The notes: generated from the sequence alone by a model not told the origin. Positions 1-11,324 are shown, counted from the stretch's first letter. The stretch is 64,000 nt of DNA from Branchinecta lynchi (GCA_023053575.1 JAKZAP010000005.1:2418001-2482000), one strand, 5' to 3'. Numbers and translations are program-made.

Positions 1-438
1 CCAGTCGCTCTAAGTTGATCGTGTCATTCGCTTTCTGAGTCGTCAAAGCGCAAAGGATAAGCCCTGGACCAGGTCCTCGCTGATCGTTCCGCCGCCATAG
101 CCTGAAGTCGCCTTTCACTGGTGGGAGAGCTGCGGAAGCAAGACGTGGCTTCTTTCGCGATTGTTCAAGTGCTACGTCCAGAAGTTCTTGGTATTTTGCT
201 ATGTATTCCGGAGGAAGCTTTCCTGCAGCTTTGATTTCCATGTCGAGAAGAAGGTCTGTCGCGTCTGTGGGATCGAATCCGGGTTTTCTCTTTCCTGTGG
301 CTATTGGCAAGGATACCTCGGAATCCGAGCCGAACGAGTTGTCGAACGTGGACTTGTGCACGACGCTGTTTGAACCTCCATCTTCGGAAACTGGAGATGC
401 TTTTGTCTCCGCGGCTACTACGTCATCCCATCTATCCA
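1..438 (-). CDS. dicer: Dicer, exon with inter-domain linker and start of RNase IIIa (partial, runs off the left edge)
   Basis: Last visible exon of a Dicer-type RNase III that cuts dsRNA or pre-miRNA into small RNAs. The acceptor TTGTTCTTTTAG precedes position 438. The exon begins with two bases that complete the valine codon left open by the 2387-2006 exon. It encodes about 145 residues: an acidic, serine-rich linker, a basic stretch (SRKKPRL), then GPGPGLILCALTTQKAND and INLERL, which match the start of the first RNase III domain of Dicers (GPxPGLILxALT...NLERLE). The catalytic signature that follows NLERL is beyond the edge, so activity cannot be judged. The frame is open throughout. Family assignment is firm; the orthology class (Dicer-1 or Dicer-2 type) is not resolved. 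Confidence 0.95.
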
Positions 439-627
439 CTAAAAGAACAAATATGGATAAGAAAGTATGCAATTCCAAGACAAACACTAGTCTAGTAGTC
501 TTGGTTCGGGTTATTAGCTAAAAATGATGGGCTAGCAACAAGAAATGAAGTTCGGATCCTTCCGTGCGTCGATTTCATCCCTTTAGTTTGAACTAGTTTG
601 AATTTCATTTTTCAGCTTGAGCGGCTT

Positions 628-760
628 GAGCCTGGAGAGGACCCTTGCCAAGAAAGGCCGAAATATAGCTATCATAAAATGTAGCTGACTTATCCGTTTT
701 GCACCGTCAAATATGATTCGCAGTCAGCTTGGGCTGAAGGAATATCTATCCCTTTAATAT
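628..760 (+). repeat. Snap-back repeat family C, half copy
   Basis: Contains the family core GAGGACCCTTGCCAAGAA followed by GGCCGAAATAT, then GTAGCTGACTTATCCGTTTTG, here without its mirror arm. It ends in the tail GTCAGCTTGGGCTGAAGGAA. Other copies lie at 10487, 13484, 13945, 19001, 26085 and 63601. Confidence 0.75.
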
Positions 761-1012
761 AGATGGATAGATTGATATACATAGATATAGTTTTATTGAT
801 ACAACTCATAGTGCAGAATTGGCACTAAATATGTCGACCATTACATTTAACGGGGTTAAATAACATGAATATATACAATCATTACACAAAAATGTGTCAC
901 GTGGAATCCACCAGTTTCTTGTTAATATAAATACAAACCCCATTTTCGTTGGTTTCTTCGTTGATTTTTTTGTGATTTATTAGGACAACGTGGTTGTGGT
1001 TTATGAAATTAT

Positions 1013-1352
1013 CTTTTCTCACAAAAATAGAAAAACGAGATTTCCGGTTTTTTTTCTTGATCAGCTAGTTATCCCTCTGAGATGATGTGCAAGGGAACAA
1101 TAAAATTTGGTATTTCGGTTGCACTTGCGGCAAACCGTCCTCAGCGAAAAATAATCCGTCCTCAGCCATATTTTTTTTTGCTAACGACGGTTTGCCATAA
1201 TTAGTGCAACCGAAATATCGAAAATTATATTTTCGCCTCGCACATCATCTTAGAGAGATAACTAGCTGATCGAGAAAAAACCCCGAAAATCTCGTTTTTC
1301 TATTTTTGTTTGTAATGGATGGTCAGCTTGGCTTCAAACCTTATATTAATGT
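1013..1352 (+). repeat. Palindromic repeat family F with the GTCAGCTTGG tail
   Basis: Two arms with the same core (AAAAATAGAAAAACGAGAT, TTGATCAGCTAGTTATC and its complement, GATGATGTGC, CAAACCGTC) are arranged head to head. They are followed by GTAATGGATGGTCAGCTTGG and CTTCAAACCTTATATT. The same element interrupts a LINE at 42716-42979, where its boundaries are exact. The flanks here (TTCTCACAAAA left, TTCTCAGTAAAA right) look like a decayed target duplication. Confidence 0.75.
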
Positions 1353-2005
1353 TCTCAGTAAAACATGGTACTAAAGAATTCAAATACCGGATACTATGAC
1401 CCTTCGCTGGCGCAAAGAGGTCCTGGTGCCGCGTCCGTCCTGTCACTGGTGCTAGTTCGGGCAGCATGTTCTTTAGTCGTTGTTTTTCAGTCGCTCTAAC
1501 TCGTGAAACCCGCTGCTTGATGTTGGACCTAGGCTGTGTGGGGGAGGGATTTCAACTATAGGGCTGGACCTCTCCCACGAGCCTCATCTCAAGAATAATC
1601 AGTGCTAGGTAGGAAGAAAGTCAAGTAAGGGGGGCTTCCGTTGCCGCTAAGGAAGTGTTGGTGATTCGAAAATCAGAACAAAAGTATTATTATGCTGGCT
1701 GAGACAGGGCTACTTATTGCTGTAATTAATGGACATATTGCAACTGCAGGTACAGGTACTCCTCTGGGGAATAAGGGGTACGCACACGTAGGAGCGCGTT
1801 CCAGACAAAACGTGGGGGGGGGGAGTGTCCGGAGGGCGGGTCGTAAAGGGGGTGGTTCGCATTGATCCCGTATGAACACAACACACGCCCCTGCCACCAT
1901 GCCTCAGCGTTTAAGCCTGGTTACAAAAAGTGCTTAGTATTGCTAGACCCCCCCCCCTCTTGAACCCCAGTTACAGCCTTGCGAGACAGCAAGACAGCCA
2001 CTTAC

Positions 2006-2387
2006 CTGACAGCATTCCTAGTCCAGACGTCGAGCAAATCGTGTGCCGCAATCGTTCGGCATTGAGCAGACCACTGAGCCTTCGGAAAATCGATGGAATG
2101 AAAACTGCCTGCTTCCAGATTGCAGCTTTTAGTGGGTGAACCAAACAAAGCTCCGGGATAAGACAAACCTGTCTCTGAATTTGCCGTTTCTGCCGCTTGC
2201 TTAGCTCCCTATCTTTCAAGAAATTCAACCCGGATGGAGTGTATTCTGCTTCCAACAGCGGCTGGGAATGGTTTCGCACGGTTATGCAATAGTTATCCAT
2301 ATAGTAGCTGGCGAAGGTTCGGGCTTGATCGTCATGGAACTGGGAGCTTGGTCGCTGATTGGATAAAACTCGGTTGACATATAGAAA
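2006..2387 (-). CDS. dicer: Dicer, exon with PAZ C-terminal half and connector
   Basis: 382-nt exon preceded by TCTTTTCTTTCAG and followed by a CAG/GTAAGTGG donor. It is read in phase 0 from FLYVNRVLSN and ends in phase 1. The motif TFASYYMDNY carries the adjacent tyrosines that in Dicer PAZ domains line the pocket holding the RNA 3' overhang. Next come QPLLEAEYTPSGLNFL, a basic KRQKRQIQRQ stretch and PELCLVHPLKAAIWKQA, then FIPSIFRRLSGLL, the strongly conserved connector after PAZ in animal Dicers (LVPELCxxHPxPASLWRxA family pattern). This segment alone identifies the gene as Dicer. The first methionine inside it is not a start, since the open frame continues upstream to the acceptor. Confidence 0.97.
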
Positions 2388-2454
2388 CTGAAAGAAAAGA
2401 AGGGTTTATAAAAAAAATTCTTCACTGCAAAACTCTACAAAAGCAACAAGACCT

Positions 2455-3524
2455 AAGGTTTCGATGGGATCCCAAAGATCTAATATTTGGTCCAGACAAC
2501 TGGGTCTTCTCTTCGCCAGATCCAGTCTTCGCCAGGCTAATCATTAGAGAAAACCAAGTTCAGATATACCTCTATATGCCATATCTATTTTGAAGAGACT
2601 GACCGAAACTTAATTCCTGCTTTACTTCTGCCAAATTTCCGGTTTCGGCCGAATTCCGAGCGAACTACTTGTCCAGCAAAAGAATAAAATTCAGAATCGA
2701 ATTCCGGTATCTCCTTATCCCTATAAAGACCATCTAATCCATTCAAAATAAAACTTTAGCTACTAAAAAAAAAAACGGTTACAACCGGATTCCGGACGAA
2801 CTAAATGTCCGCTAATAAAATGATTATCATATACAGACTCAGCGTCTTTTCTTACGCCCAAATCTGTCATCTAATCAGCTTCAAATAAAACTTATTACTT
2901 TTTACAAGTTTTTCGGTTTTGGCCGGATTCCGGTCGAATTAGGTAGTCCGGGTAGAAAATGTTTTTCACATAAGTCTTTAGCATGTCTACTTACCCCTAA
3001 ATCGAACGTTGAATCAACTTCAAATCAAACTCTTACTTTTAACCAACTTTCCGGTTTTTGCCGGATTCCGGACAAACTACTCGTCAGGCGAGAAAATGGT
3101 TTTCACCGTCGTGTTCAGCATGTCTTCTTATCCCTAAATGGAACATTTAATGAACTTCAAATGAAACTTTTACTTTGAACCAACTTTCCGGTTTTTGCCG
3201 GATTCCGGGCGAACTACTTGTCGGACGAGAAAATGTTTTGCATATTCGTGTTTAGCATGTCTTATCACTCCATAATCGACTATCACATTAGCTGTTTCAA
3301 AATGTTTTGTTTGCCCCTTAATTTCAACCCCTTCCCCCACCCCTAAATGTAGGGCTACAGAGCCCATCTACAAACTTGACCTTACCCATGACACAAAGAA
3401 TCCTCACACCAAGTTTCATCAAAATATCTCATTCCCTTCGAGAGTTATCGTGCTAACAGACGGACAGACGGACAACTTTTACGATGTCATAGGTATCCCT
3501 CCACTTACGTTCGGGATCCCAAAA
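2455..3524 (+). repeat. Family A repeat element, one copy
   Basis: Starts ACAAGACC...GGTTTCGATGGGATCCCAAA and ends CGTTCGGGATCCCAAAAA. The body is a degenerate array of about 110-125 bp units, each with a TTTCCGGTTTTGGCCGGATT type core, CGAACTACTTGTCCG, a GAGAAAATG segment and TTCAGCATGTCTTCTTACC. The end nearest 3400-3480 carries CTCATTCCCTTCGAGAG and TTATCGTGCTAACAGACGGA followed by further ACGGAC units. No coding capacity is seen. Related copies lie at 8868, 18522, 21228, 24590, 43430, 44682, 52471, 54725 and 55262. Confidence 0.8.
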
Positions 3525-3884
3525 AGCGACTAGGCAGCTTAAGAAGCCTTTTTCATTCGACAAACAAAGACCTAAACAAAAAATTAAACGGCAAAAAAAT
3601 GTATCTACTTTCTTTTTCGCGTTTATCAAAAACATTCGACGGTGCCGCTTTGTCTCGTTAATATAATCAAAGGGAAAATATATGTATCTTTCAAAACAGC
3701 GACAAATATGCCATCTTCAAGAACTGAACTGAAAAATGCAACAAATTTTGTCCTCTGAAATTTGAAGACAAAGCGCGACCCAATCAAATTTTTCACAATT
3801 CTTCGCCGACGCCAGGCCGCTTGGTAAATTTCCTTCTTTCCCAGAAGACCATGGCAGAATCAGAAGCATTACTGGCCAAAAGTA
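3525..3884. other. Unassigned intron sequence
   Basis: Between a family A copy and the hAT-like block. I see no coding segment or repeat family I can name. Confidence 0.5.
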
Positions 3885-6501
3885 TGTTGGGGGGGGGGGA
3901 CGCATTTACCGACTGGCTGGTCATTTTACCGAGCGTTTTTTTCGAAAAAGGGACTCTTTTTCAGAAAAAGACGACTTTTTCGACGAAAATTCGACTGATT
4001 TTGAGAAAAAACGGCTGTTTTTGAGAAAAATCTATTATTATGGCACTTGAGCTTACACAAGTGCCATATAGCGATTGTAATTTCTGTCCATCAGTCGGTC
4101 TGTCGGTCCCGGTTTTGCTAGTTCGGGCACTTCCAGATAAGCTAGGACGATGAAACTTGGCAGGCGTATCAGGAACTGGACCAGATTAAATAAGAAATTG
4201 TCGCTTCCTCGATCCGACCATCTGGAGGGGAGTGGAGGGAGGGGGAATCCAAAAAAAATAGGAAAAACTAGATATTTTTAGCTTACGAACGGGTGATCGG
4301 ATCTTAATGAAACTTGATATATGGAAGGACTTCGTGTCTCAGACCCTCCATTTTAAATCCAGACCGGATCCGGTGACACTGGAGGGAGTTGGAGGGGGAA
4401 ACCGGAAATCTTGGAAAACACTTAGAGTGGAGGGATCCGATGAAACTTGGTGGAAAGTACAAGCAAAAGTCCTAGATACGTGACTGATATAACCGGAACT
4501 GATCCGCTCACTTTGGGGGAGTTGGAGGGGGGGGGGGAGAGAAGTCCGAATTTGTAGTGATCCCGCGAGTTCCGTGCTTCCTGATGTGCTGGGACGATGG
4601 AAATTGACAGGCATGTCTGGGACCCGACCAGATTAAATAGGAAATCGTCAATTCCCCGATTCGACCATCTGGGGGGGGGGGGGGAGTGGAGGGAGGGTGA
4701 AGCCAAAATTTGAGGTATTTTTAGCTTGCGAACGGGTGATCGGATCTTGATGAAAGTTGATATTTAGGATGACCTCGTGTCTCAGACATCTCACTTTAAA
4801 TCCGGGCCGGATCCGATGACACTGGGGGGAGTTCGAGGAGGGAACCGGAAATTTTGAGAAACACTTAAAGTGGAGTGATCGGGATAAAACTTGGTGGGAA
4901 AAACAAGCAAAGGTCCTAGACACGTCATTGACATAACCAAACCGGATCAGGGCACTGTGGGGGAGTTGGAGTGGGGGTCCGGATTTCTAGCGATCCCACG
5001 AGTTCGGCATACTTCCTGATGTCCTAGGGCGATGAAACTTGGCAGGTATGTCAGGGATCCGAACAGATTGACTTGAGAACAGCCGTTTCCCCGACCATCG
5101 TGGGGGGAGTGGGTGGATGGGGAGTCTGGAATCTAGTGGCGTGCATAACTTTTGAACGGGTGATCGAATTTGAATGAAACTTGTCTTGTGAGCTATCGCC
5201 TCGGACGTTCAGTGTCACGTCCGGGTCGGGTCCGATACCTGTGGGGATGGGGGGGGGGGGGTATGTGGAAAACTCAAGAAACTCTAAAAGCAGAGGGATT
5301 GGGACGAAACTTAATGGATGGAACAAGCATTAGGCCTAGATGAAATTGACGGAGCCAGATGGTTTCGGGGCTCTGTGGGGGGAGTTGAAGGGGGTTTCCT
5401 GGAATTCCGGTAGTCGTGAGTTAGAATCGTTCCAGATTTAAAACGACAAAAAAACTTTGCAGGCATATTAGCGACCCCAATTATCTTGACTTAAGAACCT
5501 GACGCAACATACCCCCGGAAACTTCCGTTCCTAGATCCGAGCATTTTTTGGGGACCGAGAGAAGAGAAATATGGAAATTGACTTCTATAAATTGCGAACG
5601 AGTGGTCTGATTCGAGTGAAACTTCATGGGTGATACGAATCGATGGCCTCGACATATAAAACATGCGTTCGAACCATATGCGACCACGATTAGGGGAATT
5701 GGGGGTGGGGGACTTTTGACATGCACAAAAACCAAACGGATGGACCGAATGAGATGCAAATTCGACAGTGCCGAGTTCATGCGGCCTAGATTTGTTATTT
5801 GGCGTCCGGGCCGGATTCGGCCAAGGTAGGGGGGGTACTGGAAACTTGCAGATAGGCTATGTTCCAATTTCAGTAAAACTTGATGGACAGGAACAGGGAA
5901 TTAAGAGATTGGGTCCGAACCGGCTCCGACAACGTTGGTGGGAGGGGGGGGGGGGTACCGGAACTTTCCAAAAATGCTCAGATTCGAGTGAAACTTGATA
6001 GATGGTATAAACGAAGATGCTTTAGGTGGTCGATTTTTTTTTATTCCGAACCAGATTCGGCCACGGTAGGTGGAGATAGAGTGAGTACCGGAAATCGTGT
6101 AGCACGTCTAGGGATCAAACAAATGGATTTATTGGGATGAAAGTTTGAACAGTCATGTGCATTTGCTACAGACAATCGAGACGATGCCGGAACTGCTCAG
6201 AAATGAGTGAAACTAAATATCCTATTTCTATTTCCGAACCGCATTTTTTGATGGCGGGTGTATTTTGTGACGTTCTCATCTGCTTTCTTGTACAGCCTAC
6301 TCGTACAAGTGCCATATGAGCTCGTAGCTCTTGTTTTTACGAGAAAACAAATGTTTTGAAGAGAAATCGGCTGTTCCCAAGAAAAAAATCGAATATTTTT
6401 ACGGAAAATCGCGGCGCTTCGCGCCGAGTCGGTTATTGTTTTTTACCGACAACATAGGGGGGGGGGGGAGGGTCATCCCCCCCCCATACGTGACGCCCCT
6501 G
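3885..6501 (-). mobile_element. hAT-like MITE split by a family B element
   Basis: The right end CATACGTGACGCCCCTG (to 6501) is the complement of the CAGGGGCGTCA start of the copy at 24898. Left (3890-4030) and right (6334-6480) parts share internal modules with that copy: ACCGACTGGCTGGTCATTTT on one side, GGCGCTTCGCGCCGAGTCGG on the other. A family B element occupies 4037-6333. The left terminus is degraded in a poly-G tract. Confidence 0.65.
4037..6333 (-). mobile_element. Family B element, reverse orientation
   Basis: Bounded by TTATGGCACTTGAGC at the left and GTGCCATATGAGCTCGTAGCTC at the right, the complements of the two family B ends. The body is a long series of modules with GATGAAACTTGGCAGG, GATCGGATCTTAATGAAAC, GGATCCGGTGACACT and poly-G tracts of 8-13 bases. 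The many short proline- or glycine-rich reading frames here are by-products of the G tracts. Confidence 0.75.
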
Positions 6502-6718
6502 CGCAAAACAGTGATGCAAAACATAACACGCTGCGTGTGTAACGAATTAATCTCTAGCAAAACAAGATATTTCGTCGTAAGCATTCCCTCGTTTCTGTTT
6601 CGTTAGAGATTAGCTCTTTCTCCAGAGCTTGTCCTTATTAGTCATCAAATTATGACTCAACGCATTCTTTCTCCAGAGGTTCTTTCAGTTGGCAGTTCAA
6701 CCCAATCTGCCGTTAGAA

Positions 6719-7000
6719 GTTCGTTCGTTAGAGGCTACTTGTATCGTATTGCACATTAGTGGTTTTGTTAGAGATTCTTTCAATCCACTCTGCCAATAGA
6801 AGTTCGTTCGTTAGAGGCTATTTGTATCGTATTGCACATGAATGGTTTTGTTGGAGATCCTTTGAATCCACTCTGCCGATAGAAGTTCGTTTGTTAGAGG
6901 CTATTTGTATCGTATTGCACATTAATGGTTTTGTTGGAGATTCTTTCAATCCACTCTGCCGATAGAAGCTCGTTTGTTTGAGGCTATCTGTCCCTCACTC
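6719..7000 (+). repeat. 83-bp tandem repeat, about 3.4 copies
   Basis: Unit starts at 6719, 6802, 6885 and 6968, each TTCGTTCGTTAGAGGCTA, then TTGTATCGTATTGCACAT, then TGGTTTTGTTRGAGAT and CAATCCACTCTGCC. The last copy is partial. Unit-to-unit differences are few. The array sits just upstream of a TATA box. Confidence 0.9.
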
Positions 7001-7060
7001 GAAGTCTTTAAAGGTTGGCACATTAATGGTTTTGTTAGAGAGACCTCTGGAGGAAATAAG

Positions 7061-7095
7061 TATAAATAGTCAGTACTGAGAAGTCAGTATTGGAC
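7061..7095 (+). promoter_or_regulatory. TATA box and likely start region
   Basis: TATAAATA at 7061-7068, followed about 20-30 bases on by a repeated CAGTCAGTAYTGA or AGTCAGT motif (three to four times to about 7122). With the 83-bp repeats upstream this resembles the U3-R part of a solo LTR or another transposon promoter. No matching second LTR was found in the window, so element type and activity are inference. Confidence 0.4.
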
Positions 7096-7218
7096 AGTCA
7101 GTTTTGAGCAGTCAGTGAGTTGTAGAGTTCGAGGATACCGCTCGGGCTACCATTATATCAGCATACGTACCAACCGCTCGGGTACACGCTACAGGGTTAT
7201 AAGATATTTGGAAATTAA

Positions 7219-8487
7219 CTCAAATTTTTTTCAACACTTCAGTTCGGATTCCGCAAAAATCATAGTACGATTCACCCAATGACTGTCATCGTGCAACACG
7301 TTCAGGATTGTCTGGATCGTGGCGAGACTCCTGCAACAATTTTTCTTGATATTCAAAAAGCATTTGACACGATATCGCATGAGATTCTTTATTGTAAACT
7401 TAACAACGCGGGTATTCGTGGAAATGCACTAGATCTAATAAAATCTTATTTGTCGGATAGAAAACAAGTAGTTGTTCTAGATAATCACTCGTCAGACGAT
7501 TTATCGCAATCAAGAACAGTAGGAGTTCCACAGGGATCGGTACTTGGACCACTATTGTTCTTGATATATATCAATGATTTGAGTTTCTGTACGGGTGATT
7601 CTTCATTGAATACTCAGTTTGCAGATGACACAGCAGCAACACTATCGGCTACGGACGAGCATGCTATGGTATTAAATCTGAAGACTACATTTTGCCGACT
7701 AATAGAATGGATGTCTGATAATAAATTAGCTTTAAACAAGAAAAAGACAAAATTTTTAATTTATAGTAGAACTGGATGTAAGTTTGACAGTGTAAGGAAA
7801 GTAGAAATAGAATCAGGTGAAGGTGTAATTGTTTTTGAGCGAGCTGACTCTATTCGTTACTTGGGTGTTATTTTCGACCAGAATGTGTCATGGAAAGAGC
7901 ACATTAACTTGGTTAGGACTAAGGCTTCTCGTGGTGTTGGACTTATGTTTAGACTTAAGCATCTTCTCCCGTATTCAGCTCTGAGATCCCTTTATTTTTC
8001 TTTGGTTCATTGCCATTTTGATTATGCGTCAATAATATATCTTAATACGTTTATAAGTCATATCAAACCAATCCAAATCATACAGAATAAAGCTTTGCGC
8101 GTTCTGAAATTGTTTCTTCCAGCCCCGTCCAAGTTCCCCAATAAAACTTCAACCGAGACCCTGTTTATATTACATAATATTCTTCCAGTAAGAAGTACAA
8201 TGCAGTATTTAGTAATACTTTTTAAAATTAAGCTTGATCGATCATTGCTACCCGAATACTTTTCATCAATGAATCTTTTGTGTCTTTCTGATTCGTCTCA
8301 GATTGAAACAAGATCCAAACATAAATTACGAATGCCTCGGGTTGTTACTGAAAGGTCCAGGTTCTGTCTTCGGTATCTCATTCCTCTTCACTGGGAGAGT
8401 GTGAAGTTAATTATGGATTTAACGGTAGGAATAGCTGCTATAAAATCACGGCTTAGAAGAATGCTGATTGAGAATTTCAGAAGTTAG
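7219..8487 (+). CDS. LINE (CR1/Jockey-like) reverse transcriptase, 5'-truncated
   Basis: Open from 7219 to the stop at 8485-8487; the first ATG is at 7279 (402 codons), but conserved residues (QFGFRKNHST) precede it in frame, so that ATG is not the true start. Reverse-transcriptase blocks are in order: FLDIQKAFDTI, GVPQGSVLGPLLFLIYINDL, the catalytic FADD (QFADDTAAT), KTKFLIYSR and RYLGVIFD. A thumb-like C-terminal region ends near KSRLRRML. The endonuclease domain and ORF1 are missing. It lies in a Dicer intron on the opposite strand. This is the most intact retroelement frame in the window. Confidence 0.9.
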   Translation, partial: LKFFSTLQFGFRKNHSTIHPMTVIVQHVQDCLDRGETPATIFLDIQKAFDTISHEILYCKLNNAGIRGNALDLIKSYLSDRKQVVVLDNHSSDDLSQSRTVGVPQGSVLGPLLFLIYINDLSFCTGDSSLNTQFADDTAATLSATDEHAMVLNLKTTFCRLIEWMSDNKLALNKKKTKFLIYSRTGCKFDSVRKVEIESGEGVIVFERADSIRYLGVIFDQNVSWKEHINLVRTKASRGVGLMFRLKHLLPYSALRSLYFSLVHCHFDYASIIYLNTFISHIKPIQIIQNKALRVLKLFLPAPSKFPNKTSTETLFILHNILPVRSTMQYLVILFKIKLDRSLLPEYFSSMNLLCLSDSSQIETRSKHKLRMPRVVTERSRFCLRYLIPLHWESVKLIMDLTVGIAAIKSRLRRMLIENFRS

Positions 8488-8812
8488 GTAAGTGATTCTC
8501 ACTTTCGGGTTGTCTCTTATCTTATTTTGTTATTTATATAAAGTCTATCGACGTTCCCATCCTTGTTTAATTTTAATTATTATTTATATATTTATTTTTG
8601 TTTAATTGTGAATGTGCCTTGGCCTTGCTCTCGGTTAGCTGTATGATTATATAGCGGATGGATGTTATTGGGTATGATTCTTCATGTTTAAGTTAATTTG
8701 GTTTTATTTATTTTTTCTGTGTGCGCTCGAGCTCTGCTCTCAGCAGCGGAAAGTGATAATGATAGACTTTTTTTTTTTGCAAATAAAGATAACCTTGAAC
8801 CTGAACCTAATT
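8488..8812 (+). mobile_element. LINE 3' UTR and 3' end
   Basis: AT-rich tail after the reverse-transcriptase stop, ending AAATAAAGATAACCTTGAACCTGAACC. The 3' terminus near 8812 is followed by unrelated sequence and a family A copy. Confidence 0.6.
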
Positions 8813-8867
8813 AAAACAGAAGGTATAACGAGATACCTAATATAACACTGGTGACATGTTCCGGTTA

Positions 8868-10012
8868 TTTTCCGATAGGGTTTTTGGGATCCCAAAACGT
8901 AAGTGGAGGGATACCTATGACATCGCAAAAGTTGTCCGTCCGTCCGTCTGTCCGTCTGTAAGCACAATAACTCTCGAAGGGAATAAGATATTTTGATGAA
9001 ACTTGGTGTGAGGATTCGTTGGGTCGTTGGATCGGTCAAGTTCGTAGATGGGCTTTGTAGCCCTAGATTTAGGGGTGGGGGTTCAAATTAAGGGGCAAAC
9101 AAAATATTTTGAAACAGCTAATTTGATAGTCGATTATGGGGTAAGAAGACATGCTGAACACGACGGTGAAAACCATTTTGTCATCGGACAAGTAGTTCGC
9201 CCGGAATCCGGCCAAAACCGGAAAGTTTGTTAAAAGTAAAAGTTTTATTTTAAGTTGATTAAATATTCGATTTAGGGGTAGGAAGACATGCTGAGGACGA
9301 TGGTGAAAACCATTTTCTCGACGGACAAGTAGTTCGCCCGGAATCCGGCCCAAACTGGAAAGCTTGTTAAAATTTAAAGTTTTATTTGGAGTTGATTAGA
9401 TGTTCGATTTACGGCAAGACATGCTGAACAGTTATGTGAACAAATTTTCTACCTGGACATGTAGTTCCCCACGAATCCGGCCAAAACCGGAAAATTGTTA
9501 GAAGCTTAAGCCTTATTTCTAGTTGATTAGATAAGCGATTTAAGGGTAAGAAGAGATGCTGAATCCGTGTTTGACAATCGTATGTTACCCGGAAATATAG
9601 TTCGACCGGAATCCGGCTGTAGTCGGAAAATTTGTTATAAGTTAAATTTTTATTTGAAGTTGATTAGATGTTCGTTATTGGGGAAAGAAGATACCCTGAG
9701 TTCGTTTTTGAGCTTTCTTTTTTCGCCGGACAGGTAGTTCTGGAGTTCGGCCGAAACCAGGAAATTGGCAGAAGTGGCAGGAAGTTTTCGTCAAAACAGA
9801 TATGACTTATAGTGGTAAACACACATGCTGAATCCATATCTGAACTTGGTTTTCTCAGATGACTAGCTATTTGGCCTTAATCTGTTCCTGAATTTTAATT
9901 GTAAAAATGTTCAAGGAGTCTGGCGATAACTGGAACTGGCTAAGACAAGACCCAGTTGTCTGGATCAGATATTGAATTTTTGGATCCCATCGAAACCTTT
10001 GGTCTTGTTCGA
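8868..10012 (-). repeat. Family A repeat element, reverse copy
   Basis: Starts TTTTTGGGATCCCAAAA, then the CCGTCCGTCTGTCCGTCTG block, then units with GACATGCTGAACAC, GACAAGTAGTTCGCCC, GGAATCCGGCCAAAACCGGAAAG and a GTTGATTAGATGTTCGATT linker. It ends GGATCCCATCGAAACC, TTTGGTCTTGTTC. Orientation is opposite to the 2455-3524 copy. Confidence 0.8.
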
Positions 10013-10013
10013 A

Positions 10014-10359
10014 ATGGCCAGGAAAATAGAGTTGTTATTAAAAGCGGCAGAGACCGTCGACTATTTTGAGGGTAGGACGGATGTGGATGAGTTTTTGGAT
10101 AAAGTTAAAGATATTTCGGCCTGGGATGTAGACGAAATAAAGGAACCAGAGCTGATAAAAATAGTGTGGAACAAATGTCGGGGGGGTGGCATTGGACTTT
10201 TTCCGCGCTGACGAAGGGAAATTCGCGACTTTCGCAGCGCTTCGGATTGCGTCCAAAGACGCAATCGTAAATTGCATACCTTATATAACACGTGAGGTCG
10301 CGCAACATTTGCGGGGGCAAATGTTTGGTATCATATGCGCATCGTGCCATTTTATCTGA
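10014..10359 (+). pseudogene. Gag-like retrotransposon fragment, frameshifted in a G run
   Basis: The ATG at 10014 opens a frame with KIELLLKAAETVDYFEG, then RTDVDEFLDKVKDI and IVWNKCRG, which stops at 10209. The next frame resumes at once with FFRADEGKFATFAALRIASK and stops at 10359. The switch falls in the run CGGGGGGG near 10180, consistent with one extra G. The pattern (F-x-G...VDEFL...K-x-x-G-x-A) resembles the retrotransposon Gag domain; that is inference. No protease, RT or integrase follows. Confidence 0.5.
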
Positions 10360-10486
10360 TTTTGAGACCGTACCAAGTAGCAGGCCGAATACGCGACAAC
10401 TCGACTTAGTTATCCTTTTTCCTTTCTATCTTACATAACTCAATATTTTAATTCTAGTTTAGTTCAATGATATTCATAAGTTATTC

Positions 10487-10822
10487 AAACAATGTTTACA
10501 ACGGATAAGTCAGCTACGATTCTTCATCAGCGATATTTCGGCCCTTCTTGGCAAGGATCCTCGTCAGGCTGTCAATCCTCTGGTTCAACTTCGGGGAAGG
10601 AAACAAACCTGTAATATTACAACAAACCTGTAATATTACAAACCTGGATTATTACAGGTTTGTTTCCTTCCCTGAAGTTGAACCAGAGGATTGACAGCCT
10701 GACGAGGACCCTTGCCAAGAAGGGCCGAAATATCGCTGATGAAGAATAGTAGCTGACGTATCCGTTGTAAACATTGTTTGAGTAAATGTTTCAAAGTCAG
10801 CTTGGGCTCAAATAATATTTAT
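10487..10822 (+). repeat. Snap-back repeat family C, full palindrome
   Basis: Left arm: CAAACAATGTTTACAACGGA, then CAGCTACGATTCTTCATCAG, then the GATATTTCGGCCCTTCTTGG core and GTCAATCCTCTGGTTCAACTT. The right arm is its complement, the two meeting around 10635 at repeated CCTGTAATATTAC. The tail TTTCAAAGTCAGCTTGGGCT follows the right arm only. A transcript would fold into a hairpin of about 130 bp. Confidence 0.85.
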
Positions 10823-11324
10823 TCATAAATTGCACGTATAGATGAATTTATATATATTTATATAATTGTGTCATGTGTTATTTGCGTGAATTTAGCTCTA
10901 GTGCTAGCATGTAGAATCCAAGCTATTAAGGAAATTAATTAGGCTACATTTATTTATTTAATACAACGTCCACGAACAAAGGGAAACCTGTCATCTTCTG
11001 GTAAACAGAAGATTATTCGTCTACAATCATCGTCGCACGACCAGAAGGAGTGGTAAGTTCTAGGGTTCCCAAGCTGTCCTGTACCTACAAAACATGCTAG
11101 ATATGCAAAAAGTTTATCCTCAGTTCGTGCAATTTTTTAACGAAGCGTGACATATTTTTTTACATTTAAAAATATATTGTAATGTATTTTAGGCAACAAT
11201 AGCATGGTGCGCGAACACTCGTCGAGAGCATAATGCGCATGGAAAACAGCGAATCGTGACAAGTGCAAAGATTAGTGAGGTATCGTTAGCGGGCTGGGAT
11301 ATAACATATGAAATTTGGGTCTCT

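Larger units (their letters stand above)
439..2005 (-). other. Dicer intron (1.57 kb)
   Basis: Intron between the PAZ/connector exon and the RNase IIIa exon, with a GTAAGT donor at 2005 and a TTTTAG acceptor at 439. It holds a snap-back family C relic (about 628-760) and a long palindrome (about 1013-1352), both listed separately. Between 1353 and 2005 I see only unassigned sequence with short poly-G and poly-C tracts. Confidence 0.8.

Noticed and set aside
1971..2300. A stand-alone 109-codon gene starting at MDNYCITV
   Set aside because: The frame and Dicer similarity extend upstream to the acceptor at 2388, and the C-terminal part past 2006 is intronic.
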